A DNA stretch of 64,000 nt from Bugulina stolonifera. Lineage: Eukaryota > Bryozoa > Gymnolaemata > Cheilostomatida > Bugulidae. A program made the position numbers and the translations under genes. Positions 48,896 to 60,400 of this stretch are shown here, in pieces (the first letter of the stretch is position 1; every line of letters begins with the position of its first letter). Under the pieces are notes generated by a model. It saw only the letters and a list, made by a program, of their open reading frames with translations. It made no database searches and was not told the origin of the DNA. The stretch spans positions 4,879,001-4,943,000 of the forward strand of contig OW285196.1 of assembly GCA_935421135.1 (NCBI GenBank). Reading direction: 5' to 3'.

Positions 48896-50999
48896 CATTA
48901 CCTGTGGTCTTTTGTGGACTTCTGAAAGCAATGAATCACCTCAACACAACAAAAATAGAGAATACAAACAAAACGATTACTTTAATTGCAGTCAACCAGT
49001 GAAACCAAGCTCAATCCAAATACATAGTTTCTCCTAGTACCATCTAGACTAAACAGTGACAGGATTCTTCTTAGCTCTCTGTGAATTTCAATTTGTCATA
49101 ACCTCACTCTTTGCCTCACTTACTAAACTTGGAAGTAGTTTGCAATAGTAGAGCAATACCTACAACTGTTGAAATTCAATACTTATACTATGTGCAAAAA
49201 CAAATAGTATTCCTACCTATTCTAGAATAAAAATATCAACGTTAGATTAAAATATTTTATGTAAAACAATACAACAATTGCTATATTATTTACATTAAGT
49301 ATTCGATACAATAATGATCATTAAATATAAATTAATTATCTAATTCCCTGTTCTATTAAAAACGATTTATTTCTATTCTATATTTCAATTTTTATTTATT
49401 GAATATCGACTGTTGTTCTTGTGACAATCCAGTAAGCAATATATTTATTTATACTTGATGTAGGCGTATTGCTACAACAATTATTATCAAAATAATTTAT
49501 TTCATATAAAAATTAATGAAAATATAAATAATTATGGTTATCATTATGATATGATTACTATTTGATTATCTAATTCTATTGATTCACTTCTAATTCTATT
49601 ATTTACAATATAATCACTATAATAAATAATTATTTATTTTTTTTTATATAATTAATATAATGCTTGATTTATTATTTATATGTTATATTATTGAATGCAG
49701 ATTCTTTCTCTAGTGATAATCTAACAAATGCGAATATTTATGTTATTGTTATATACAACATCATGGATGATCATATTAAATTATTATTAATATTTATTTT
49801 TAATTTTTGTTTTTTATATTTTATTAGCAAAGTAAGAAAAATACAACTATCTCCGATATTTATCACTCAGTCAAACGTCAAATTTCAATAGAGTACAAGA
49901 ATTAACTTTTGAGATTTAGGTTTAGAGCTAAAAAAAACTTTTAGATTCAACTGTTTGGCCACTGTCCTTATCAAAAAGTTTTCATGGCTCTGCAAACGCA
50001 TTCGGAAAGCTGAAAATACTAAAGAAAGTGGAACCCATATTCAAGTCCTATGAAACTATTGATACAATGACTAACTTTGTTAGTAAAGCAGAAGGATTTA
50101 TTTGTGTGCAGGTTGCTGGTCCAAGCTACTATAAACTTACTTTGACATTTCGGGATTGACTTAACACGCTGTTATCAATCAAACGATCGCTAGATTAAAG
50201 GGAAATTTTACTATCAGCAGTCACTCAGCAACCAGTAAACCTATTTCAATTGCGAAAACTGCCGTGTCTTCAGCAAAACTAGTCAATTACCATGAGGGTA
50301 CACGCCTGCTGACAGTGTACCCACTAAAATTGAGGTGGGTACACGCCGTATACTCCCGTATAACCACAATTCGAACACTGGTTCCACTACACATGGCGCC
50401 ATTGTTTTACTGTTCAGACTTCATTTTAGAATTCTAGGCATACTTGTCAGGTCTCTGCTCATTTGTAACTCAGATTTTTGCACCCTAAATTGGCACACCA
50501 TTCCATTTTTGATCACAGAGACTTGATGGGTATACCTTGATTACACCTTGACTCAAGGTACACTAACTTTTGAAGCCCATTTTATAAAATGCATACATTT
50601 GCAGCATAAACTGCCATTCACTAGATACAAAGTATACATGTAGCATTACTCATATGGATCACCTTAGACATGCTCTCATAGCAACAGATCATACACAATC
50701 CAACAGATATCTGTGGAAGTGTTACTACCCAACCCCAGCTCTCTTATTGCTTTCCTGGTTTAGATGAACACTGGCCACTGACTTTTTTAACTTGTATAAC
50801 TCTTTTATGACATTGTGTTCACTATAGACTAATAAGTAATAAAAACAGAAGTATAGTACATTTATATGTCATGTTCACACAAATGTAGTCTCGGCTTTTA
50901 AGCCCTTGTCGTATATAGGTGCTTCCCTGTAGCGATGACAACTGACACTGGTGTGTTAGACCACTAAAACCAAATTGTTGTGAAACTAACATACTTGTG

Positions 51000-51770
51000 T
51001 ACTCACCATACAAGTCCACAACCAGACTGTAAACTGCTATGTAAAGTTCCAGAAATCTTTTGCAGTCCACCACAGTAAACTCAGTACCTGTATATGGCCT
51101 GAAGTTATAGTAAGGGCTATGTCTCATATGCCCCCATCAGAACCTAAGCACGGCGTGGGAAATAACATCTGTGATTATGCATATGAAGATAATACCAAAT
51201 ACAACCCACTAGATAAGAGAGCATGGAGTGCTTCTAAAACATCCAACATATTTACCACTACATTGCATGTACATGTTCAATACATTGACATGGATAATGT
51301 ACATTTGTACACGTATGTACATACACGTACGGTGCCAGTATGAATTACAGCTAGGTGTATGTACTGTGCGTCTAATATGCATACAGAGATTGAAACTCAA
51401 CACGCATTCACACATAGAAAATTTTGTAAACCGAAGACATATTTAGCTGACAATAACGGCAGTAAAGTGAAACATTGGCATTGTATAGTTTATACATAAA
51501 TGCCAAGCAATGCAAAAATCTCAGTGAGAGAGTTACTAGTACCTTGTTACAATGAGCCACCAAAAACTAAGGGAAAGGTGACTCCACAATACCAAATATT
51601 ATATATCAGCATAATTATACTTACCACGTTGTTATATTGGAAGTTGTGCGTAAAGGAGTCAGTGTCCTGTAGAACCCTACAGAGTACACCTACTCCCGTA
51701 TATCCGAGGATATAAAATACTTTGCTCCAGAATGGAGCGCCACTATTTGGAAATTCATGCTGGTCAATCA
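51000..51770 (-). CDS. Two possible exons of an unrecognised gene
   Basis: Exon-like block 1 (about 51764-51629) follows acceptor-like ttgattgaccag and reads FPNSGAPFWSKVFYILGY, then VGVLCRVLQDTDSF, ending before a GTAAGTA donor. Block 2 (about 51089-51007) follows tatacag and reads TEFTVVDCKRFLELYIAV, then a GTGAGT donor. Both look coding and partly hydrophobic, but I cannot find a start, a stop or a family. May be spurious. Confidence 0.25.
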
Positions 51771-52424
51771 AAGTTCAAACTTGGGCTGACGAGCCTCTCC
51801 AATTTTGGCGAGGTGAAAAATGGAACTGGCTTGAATTGTTGTTGATGACCAATACAGGTTCGACTACTGGTCTGAGAGCAAACTGAACAATATTTGGTAT
51901 AAGTCAGCACACATCTAGATATTGAGTTTACTGTCATAATGATTGCTACAAGACTGAGATCTGAGTGGAAGTAAGGTGGCCTGAGTTCTTATTCTCCCAA
52001 TATTTCATAATATCTCACTTTAGGCAAAAAGTCACCATACCATGTAGTTATCAATAATTGATATGCTAGTTTGTATAAAGTTTAGGTCTGCACTTTTGGT
52101 AAGCGTATGGGAGTATATTATACAACCATAGAATTATCAAATGTTTTTTAGCCCCATCTGAGTGTTCTGATGAACAGTGCCGATTTCACAGTCTTACAGT
52201 ATATACAGATATAATACATCTAATATAATATATAATACATATTGAGTTATTATTAACAAAATATGTTACAAAACTAACTCTACTATTTATAATCAGCGAG
52301 CCTATAACATAACTCTACTCTTTACAACAGCATTGTAAACCTGATCTGTTATAACAATATAAATATCTGATTGTAGTCAAAGAGAACATCATACTTTCTA
52401 AGAAATTTCTCTCTAATATCTCAG

Positions 52425-52675
52425 CAATGGCTATCTGCAGCTAATACCTCAGCAATAGCTATCTGCAGCTAATACCTCAGCAATAGCTATCTGCAGCTAA
52501 TATCTCAGCAATGGCTATCTGCAGCTAATACCTCAGCAATAGCTATCTGCAGCTAATACCTCAGCAATAGCTATCTGCAGCTAATACCTCAGCAATAGCT
52601 ATCTGCAGCTAATACCTCAGCAATAGCTATTTGCAGCTAATACCTCAGCAATAATAATTTGCAGATAATACCTAC
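52425..52675. repeat. 28-bp minisatellite, about 9 units, downstream of ILK
   Basis: Tandem copies of tagctatctgcagctaatac plus ctcagcaa. The last copies at the right decay. It lies about 400 bases beyond the ILK stop, perhaps in the 3' UTR or just past it. Confidence 0.9.
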
Positions 52676-53056
52676 TATAGGAAGACTTGATAAAATATTC
52701 TTCCATTGTAAAATTACTAACTACTCGAATACAAGTCATGTTTAATTCAATTTAGCATATAATTGGGTTTCAATATACTACAATACAAAATAATAATGTG
52801 AAATATCTATAATAAATAGCAATAGCATATTTTATACATGTGTGAATATAATATAAAAGAGTTGTGTTCCCATGTAATGGAAATGTACACATCATGAGTA
52901 TTCCATGTATTATAATCATAGAGAGAAGTCAAGTGTCTAAATACTACAGTCTAGAAAATTCTACGACTATATGAGGATATGATATGATTCCACACCTCAC
53001 CTGTATTATAAGTATAGACCGATAGAAAATTTAGTCAGGTGGCGTATTCCCCGCCC

Positions 53057-56000
53057 CTATCTACTGTTAGTATAGTCAGCATGGATCTTGTCTAGTATAG
53101 GTATAATAGCGTCAAATCTGGGTCGTTTAGTTGAGTCTTCATTCATACAGATGTTAATCAACTTGGTGAGGTGAGAGGAGGTGCCCGGCGGTATGGTAAC
53201 TCTCAGATCTTCCAGCGCCACCTAGTGGTAAAATTAGCAATCAATCAGTTTCAAAGACACACACATAAATGAACTATTCGGTAGTTGAAAATATAAGTTA
53301 AAATTAATTATAAAATAATAACTGCAATAGAGCAGGGCGGTACTTTTGCTGGATTATATGTATATTTTAATCTAACCCTTTTTATATAATGAGTTTTTTA
53401 AAGCAATGAAAAAATTAGAAAGGTGTGGAAACCTGTGAAACTATCACTCGGAAACAACATTTTTGGTTCCGATTCTGTTTGGAGAAATAGAAGACAATGC
53501 TATAGCAAGATATATATTGCTCGGTGGAAAGTCGAGCCAATAGGCTAACAATCACTTGTACTCACTTGTCATACCGAACTCTGTCTTTACACAGTCTCAT
53601 GTGACTAGTTTACTTATCACATAATATACTGGTAGTGTATAGAATAGCCTGTGGTCTTACCTTCATGCCCACTTCCATGGGCGAGAGGTGTGAGAAAGGA
53701 ACCTCTCTGGTAGTCAACTCCCATAAAAGGATTGAGAAGCTCCACATGTCTGCTGCTCTCACATTGATATCTTCAGGCTTTCTCTGCAACGCTGTAGACA
53801 TCAACATATATATATTATATAGGTAATACATAATGCATATTTTCTACATGTGATATTTATGTATGACAGGAAAAGGGCCTCTCTTGCTGATTGGTCGACT
53901 ATAAGACAGCCTCACTATGACAATACAGAGAGATCTTATACCATCACAATGAATATCATGTTTCACTAGGAGTTGCCCTATCTCTCCTCAAGTAGCAATC
54001 ACCTGATATTGAGATTTCATTCCATACATGTACGTTATGAACACACCAACAAGTGCACATAGAATACAACATTCAGATAGATGAAATGATTACAATGTAC
54101 ATATGAGAGTAATACAGGGAAATACAACTCACCTTCAGGTGACATCCACGCTGGAGAATATTCTTTGTGCTTCTCATGGAACGAGAATTTATAATCGGCC
54201 ATATTTATCCTGGCTGTGAAATCATTGTCTATCTGTAATATAATTATATATAACATGTTAGTGATGTATCCAATAAACTATCTTAGTTCCCATCAAACTG
54301 ACCAATGAGTTTACATTTAGATACTACATGTGTGTATCATTAGTTTTCAAAGCATAACACACATTGTATATGTTATTGTATACGAGTACTTACCAATACC
54401 TACTTATCGTATACTACTAGCTTCCGCATTGTATAGGTACAATATACTTACCAGTATATGTTTACTGTTTATTGCTAAGTTTGGTATAACTGGTTCCATG
54501 GAGTGTAGAAATTCCATACCCTTAGCTATGTGTACAGCAAACTTTAACGCCTGATGAACATCCACTACTATGTCTGCAAGCAAAGCAGAGATAATACTAT
54601 AATATACACTACAAGTAACAGAGATAATACTATAATATACACTACAAGTAACAGAGATAATACTATAATATACACTACAAGTAACAGAGATAATACTACA
54701 ATATACACTACAAGTAACAGAGATAATACTATAATATACACTACAAGTAACAGAGATAATACTATAATATACACTACAAGTAGTAACAGAGATAATACCA
54801 TAATATACACTACAAGTAACAGAGATAATACTATAATATACACTACAAGTAACAGAGATAATACTATAATATACACTACAAGTAACAGAGATAATACTAT
54901 AATATACACTACAAGTAACAGAGATAATACTACAATATACACTACAAGTAACAGAGATAATACCATAATATACACTACAAGTAACAGAGATAATACTATA
55001 ATATACACTACAAGTAACAGAGATAATACTACAATATACACTACAAGTAACAGAGATAATACCATAATATACACTACAAGTAACAGAGATAATACTATAA
55101 TATACACTACAAGTAACAGAGATAATACTATAATATACACTACAAGTAACAGAGATAATACTATAGTATACACTACAAGTAACAGAGATAATACTATAAT
55201 ATACACTACAAGTAACAGAGATAATACTATAATATACACTACAAGTAACAGAGATAATACTATAATATACACTACAAGTAACAGAGATAATACTATAATA
55301 TACACTACAAGTAACAGAGATAATACTATAATATACACTACAAGTAACAGAGATAATGCTATAATATACACTACAAGTAGTAACAGAGATAATACTATAA
55401 TATACACTACAAGTAACAGAGATAATACTATAATATACACTACAAGTAACAGAGATAATGCTATAATATACACTACAAGTAGTAACAGAGATAATACTAT
55501 AACATACACTACAAGTAACAGAGATAATACTATAATATACACTACAAGTAACAGAGATAATACTATAATATACACTACAAGTAACAGAGATAATACTATA
55601 ATATACACTACAAGTAACAGAGATAATACTATAATATACACTACAAGTAACAGAGATAATACTACAATATACACTACAAGTAGTAACAGAGATAATACTA
55701 TAATATACACTACAAGTCTTGGTGGCTAAGTAGTTAGCACTTGCTGTCACAACACAGATTTTCCCGCTAATGATTACAGAAGTTGAGCCCAAAGAAGATT
55801 TCTCTGTACAATTTAACCAAATCGTGCAGCTAACATCTGTCCAATGAACTCCACTTAGCACATAGTCACGATAAGATGACAAAGACTACTATCAGTAGAC
55901 ACACCCACCTGTCTGTGCTCCGTGCAAAACATGGTAGAGAGAGCCTAAGTTCATGTACTGACTGATCATGACGAGATGCGGGGGTTGGGTGCTAGCCGCC

Positions 56001-57802
56001 AGTACTGCTAGTATATTTGGGTGATTGAATATCCTCAGTCTAGTGTACTCTTCACTGAAATCCCTGGCCATCCTCATTGTGCATTGCTTCACATTAAGTA
56101 TCTTAGCTACTATGTCATTTCCTTGCCATATACCTCTCCAGATCTACATGTATAATATATACACAATGTACATTAGTATTGTTTGTGTGGAGGTGAGTGT
56201 CTCATACAGGGAATATACTACATGCACATTCTACATGGAGAGAGAATTATTCGACTATAGCATTACACTGTCTTTCAGGTGAACTACAGAGTGATTGAAA
56301 CCACTCCACATATTAATGCCAGGAGTTGCCCGCTATATACTCATAGCCTCAGTCCCAACACTAGTACCAATAGCCTGAGAGCCTCAATACACTCACATCT
56401 CCACTGTGATTGTTGCTGATTCTGCCTTGCAGACTTAGCTGTTTCATGTCTAGCCCAAAGTTCCTAGATAAAGTAGCTGTAGCTCGGGTCTTGAATGTTG
56501 TGCTCCAACCTCTATCATCATAGGGAATCTTGGTTATATCTTGACCCATTTCATGAGCTTTCTCTAATGGTAACATACAATGTATGGTAAAACAGGTGTG
56601 GAACAACAGTTGAAAGTAACCCCAATAATAATCTATCCAATAGGAGCAGAATGAGGGACCTGCCCGAGGGTAGAATACAGACAGATAGACAGATAGTGGC
56701 TTGTCGTAATGTTGAATAAGGATATTTTCGATATTAATATCTGACAGCACTGTACTTGATGTTGATGCCCCAACTAAAGCATATACCTAGAACCTACGGT
56801 GAAGCTGACAAAATATCACAATATGCGATTGCACTGCATATTTGAATTGTCAGCCCTTTCTCAATCAAGAAAAGGGAATACAACTCCATAACTGTATGGC
56901 TTATGTACACACACACCTCTGAGGTATGTAGCCAGACTGTGTTTAGCTTTATCTAATGGAGTCTCATCAGATCTGTTGGAGATGGAGACGAGAGCTCCAT
57001 TTCTAATCAAGTCCTCGGCAATAGCCTCATAGCTCCAAAAGCAGGCATAGTGAAGAGGGGTGTTACCGTGTTCATTCACAGCATTCACACTCACCTTCTT
57101 TTGTAACAACTGTGGGGAAAGAAGTAAAGACAATGATAACAAATTGTACATGTATTACTGCTTGGCGTAAACAGAGCCAACACTGATACTAATTCAATGC
57201 TTATAGCAAATACATGTACATGGAAGACAAGACATTGTAATAGCTTGGAGCACTTTTGGATATCGTATTTGCAGTCTACAACTGTACAACAAGCAGCATG
57301 ACTACTGTCATATCCACCACATGGGTGGGCATATACACTACACGACATGGGTAGGCATATACACTACACTATGTGGGTGGGCATATACACTACACTATGT
57401 GGGTGGGCATATACACTACACTATGTGGGTGGACACACATACCAGAAGTACGACATCTCGGTGGCCTCTGCTAGCTGCTACATGCAGTGGAGTGTCATCT
57501 CCCATGTTAGTAGCTGTAGCCCGAGCACCCCTGCTAATCAGCATGTCCACGATATTCACATGTCCCTCAAAGCAGGCCCAGTGCAGCAGAGTCTGCTGAT
57601 GATCATCTCTATAATAACAACGTCATCTTAGAGAGTCGCAGAGAAACGATTGGTAATTATACACATAGTTAAATACACTGAACTTCTCTGAGAGCAGGTA
57701 GAATGTTACTCACGTCTCATTCAGATCATTTTCAGTGTTATCCAACCATATTCTGACGTTTAGAGAATTTCCATCACGTACTTGTGAGAAAATTCCATCC
57801 AT
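53057..57802 (-). CDS. ILK: Integrin-linked kinase (ILK), complete, 9 exons
   Basis: Scaffold pseudokinase at integrin adhesions, partner of PINCH and parvin (IPP complex). Exons in order: 57802-57714, 57608-57443, 57109-56917, 56563-56397, 56143-55909, 54573-54452, 54232-54133, 53791-53661, 53221-53057, giving 455 residues (human 452) with consistent phases. The start [20 protein letters not shown] matches human MDDIFTQCREGN. Ankyrin repeats fill about residues 30-160 ([37 protein letters not shown]). A phosphoinositide-type linker and pseudokinase domain follow. The domain keeps Lys in VAKIL, has [10 protein letters not shown] where active kinases have HRD, and MADYKFSF instead of DFG; AWMSPE replaces APE. 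The C-terminus [16 protein letters not shown] matches the human end. Intron 5 is mostly a 33-bp array, and the donor of exon 2 abuts a second array. Confidence 0.97.
54581..55717. repeat. 33-bp minisatellite, about 34 units, ILK intron 5, acceptor-like
   Basis: About 1.14 kb of nearly identical units, agagataatactataatat plus acactacaagtaac. Five or so units carry an extra agt, making 36 bp. On the coding strand the unit includes TTATCTCTGTTACTTGTAG, resembling the true acceptor TTATCTCTGCTTTGCTTGCAG that abuts exon 6 at 54573. Unit lengths of 33 and 36 leave long frames open on both strands; these are artefacts. Confidence 0.93.
57310..57438. repeat. 24-bp tandem repeat abutting the donor of ILK exon 2
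   Basis: About five copies of catatacactacactatgtg plus ggtgggc. The last copy merges into the donor region CTG|GTATGTGTGTCCACCC at 57442/57443. Confidence 0.85.
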
Positions 57803-58295
57803 ATCGACTGCAGCAACCTGCCATTAATCACAGACATCAATGTGTTACACAATCATATTCCTTACATAGCTTGTGGTAGATAGTACACACATTATCAGAT
57901 GAAGACAAGTACAATTTACATGGTGTCACAGCCTACATGTAGTATATATTTACCAGTGAGCCCCCTGACTGACTGAGGAAGACAAAGATTGCGCCAGCAA
58001 AGAACTATCTAATTGGCTAATAGGACATGATATAATGATTATACCTGACCAATGAATACTTATTACAACATAACTGATGCATCTAGTAATCTTTTTGAGT
58101 GCTCTGCCGTCTGCGTAAACTAATGTGAATAAGTATTGTACAGTAGGATACTTGCGATGCCCAACTATTCGTATTACAATGTGACAGGGGAGTTCTATAA
58201 CAAGGCAATATAGTAATCTAGAAGTTTTCTCATATCTATCAGAGCATTGACCAGTGCTGGACATGCTATTGGACAAAAAAGCCCAAATGCTGTGC

Positions 58296-59784
58296 AGTCT
58301 TCCTGAGTTGCCCTCTCTTGTATGAGCGAGAAATATAATTGGAAACCATTTATGCTAATTATAACTATTTATTTCTCTTTCGACAGTGATATTGTTTTAC
58401 CCATGTGTATTATATTATGTGTATTTTGGAGAATTACAGGAAAATAGGCCACAACAGTACTAATTCCATTCACTCATTGGAATTTATCAAAGGTATGGCA
58501 AAGTTGTATTCTCACTGTCTTCATAGCCTCAAATAAATAAAAAGTTTGCTTGTTAATTGCATTTGTTTGATGCTTGAAATAAAAAAAGGTGGCTAAGTAT
58601 CATGTTATCAAAAGCGTAAGATAATTTATTAGCTCTTGGTTATTAAAAAATTTTTCTCACTGGCTTGCTTTTGAAATATGGATATACATTTGGTTGTGAA
58701 ACCTGAATGCATATCAAACTGTCTCAAAAAGGCAGACCTATGACTGTGATTCACATGCGAATAAGCCTCATCAGCCTATACTGCATTACAATAACACATA
58801 TCCACTAAAAGAAAAAATATTTTCTTATTAGCCCAATGTGAGAGTTCTTTTAGAGTTGTCTTCTCATTAAAGAGTACTTAGTACTTAGCTACAGCTATTC
58901 AAAAAGGTCTGCCAGTACAAGGGCAGATGATGTCATTTGCCACAAATTGATCTCAAACAAAGGCAGTCTATGTCATATGAGTAACCCAGTTAACCTTGTT
59001 ATATTATAAAGCACATGGGAAGGTTTTTATTCAATAACTTTCCATTAACCTAGAGTTTATAAACTCCTTCCAAACTTTTGATAACATGATAGGCCTACAT
59101 GCACGCAAACCGAAAGGTTATGAGTTCAAACCTCCAGCTGTGTCATTTCTGGCAAAGGTCTTCAGCAAGCCTTTCACCCTAGCTGTGCCTGTTCGGATCA
59201 GGGCGTATAAATATTACAGGAGGTCCCGTGTAGTGTCTACATCAAAAACACGCACGTTAAAGATCCACCTCTGCCCTGATTCGCAAAGAGAAGCCAGATT
59301 CTGGCGGGGTATGTGACCACATTAGGGTGGCAGGGTGATGCAGTAGTCACTGACCATGCACTCCTGTTGTGGAAGGTGAGCTCTTCCACTCAGAGCCCAG
59401 CTCCTGTCGCTCATACAAGTTTCGTACTTCTGAGATCCGTTAAATAGGATGGCTAAGAGGCTCGACAGTAACCAAATAAAAAAAATATATTAATTTGTCT
59501 TTTTTATCTCTAACATCAAGGAAGTGCAATTAGCAAGAAAACTTCTCGTTTATTTGACGGTATACTACAATGAGAAGACAACTTCTTAATATTTTCTAAA
59601 AACTCCCATGAGTGAATAAAGGCCTAGTAGGTAGCCTATTTTCTAGTTTTTTTCCAAAATACACATATCTACTTGTAGTAAAACGATATTAGTACCGAAA
59701 GAGAAATAAATAGCTAAATTTAGCATAAATGGTTTCCAAATTATACTTCTCCGCTCATACAAGAGAGGACAACTCAAGAAGACT
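58296..59784. mobile_element. 1.5 kb element with long terminal inverted repeats, GTTGTCC-related
   Basis: The left end agtcttcctgagttgccctc through about 58382 is mirrored at 59700-59784 (ending acaactcaagaagact). Both ends include ttgtatgagcg and a ggaaaccatttatgc segment. A second, inner pair gagttgtcttctcatt (58853) / aatgagaagacaacttc (about 59570) suggests nested insertion. A SINE lies inside. No transposase seen. Confidence 0.7.
59086..59475 (+). mobile_element. SINE with tRNA-like head and long central domain
   Basis: A B-box-like ggttatgagttcaaacctcc is near 59115. A body with tcaaaaacacgcacgttaaa and gatccacctctgccctgatt follows, with an end gatggctaagaggctcgac. The order is like composite animal SINEs. 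The family is not assignable by eye. Confidence 0.5.
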
Positions 59785-60261
59785 ACCCAGCCTATGGGGC
59801 TTCTTCCTTTATGCATTTTAATTGACTTTAGTACAGATCTACGTAACACGCTGACTTAACTATCTGACTTGACATGCCTGCAAAATTTTTCAAATTACTG
59901 CAACTTACTGATTGAAGTCTGACTTCAATCCGGCTCTGGTATTGTTTATAAATTAGCAACAAAGTCATCACATGTTATGGAATTTGTTTATTTTCTTACT
60001 AATAAATTCTAAAAACAAAACATCTAATTTATATAGTTTGTTTGACATTTTTATTTTTATAATTCCAAAATTAAATAGAAAAACAATATACATTTACATA
60101 ATATAGGCCTATATTTAAAATAACAATTAAAATAATTATAATAAAAACTAGCAATTAAAATAGTCATAATAAAACTATTTCAAATAAACATTGATGATTT
60201 TGAATAATATAATAATTAATAATACCTTTGAACAAATAGCATACTCTTAAATGTCGATTTC

Positions 60262-60400
60262 AGTGGTACAGTGTGTTTAGCCAGTGAATCAGACAACAGC
60301 GTCCTGCTGTTTTTGAGAAGTAATGGTTCAAATCCATAGTGACGCACTCATCGGTTTCTCCCAATTTTCAATTGAGCTCTTTGTGCATGTCATGTGCATA
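60262..60400 (+). mobile_element. tRNA-derived SINE
   Basis: A-box-like tgtttagccagtgaatcag and B-box-like tggttcaaatcc (about 60327), then cgcactcatcggtttctccc. No acceptor stem pairing. Confidence 0.5.

Larger units (their letters stand above)
47285..53056. other. Spacer between the secreted gene and ILK
   Basis: AT-rich. It contains two small GTTGTCC hairpins, a tRNA-like SINE head (about 48340-48425), a 23-bp tandem repeat (48800-48895), an AT-only stretch (49250-49900), two spliceable-looking minus-strand frames near 51 kb and a 28-bp array at 52425. No gene here can be named. Confidence 0.5.

Noticed and set aside
54404..55882. Open frames of 492, 391 and 380 codons on both strands over the ILK intron array
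   Set aside because: They are produced by a 33/36-bp tandem repeat whose unit lacks stops. They overlap the ILK intron and exon 6 in the wrong context.
57321..57631. Plus-strand frames of 92-94 codons near ILK exon 2
   Set aside because: They are the reverse of ILK exon 2 plus a tandem repeat.
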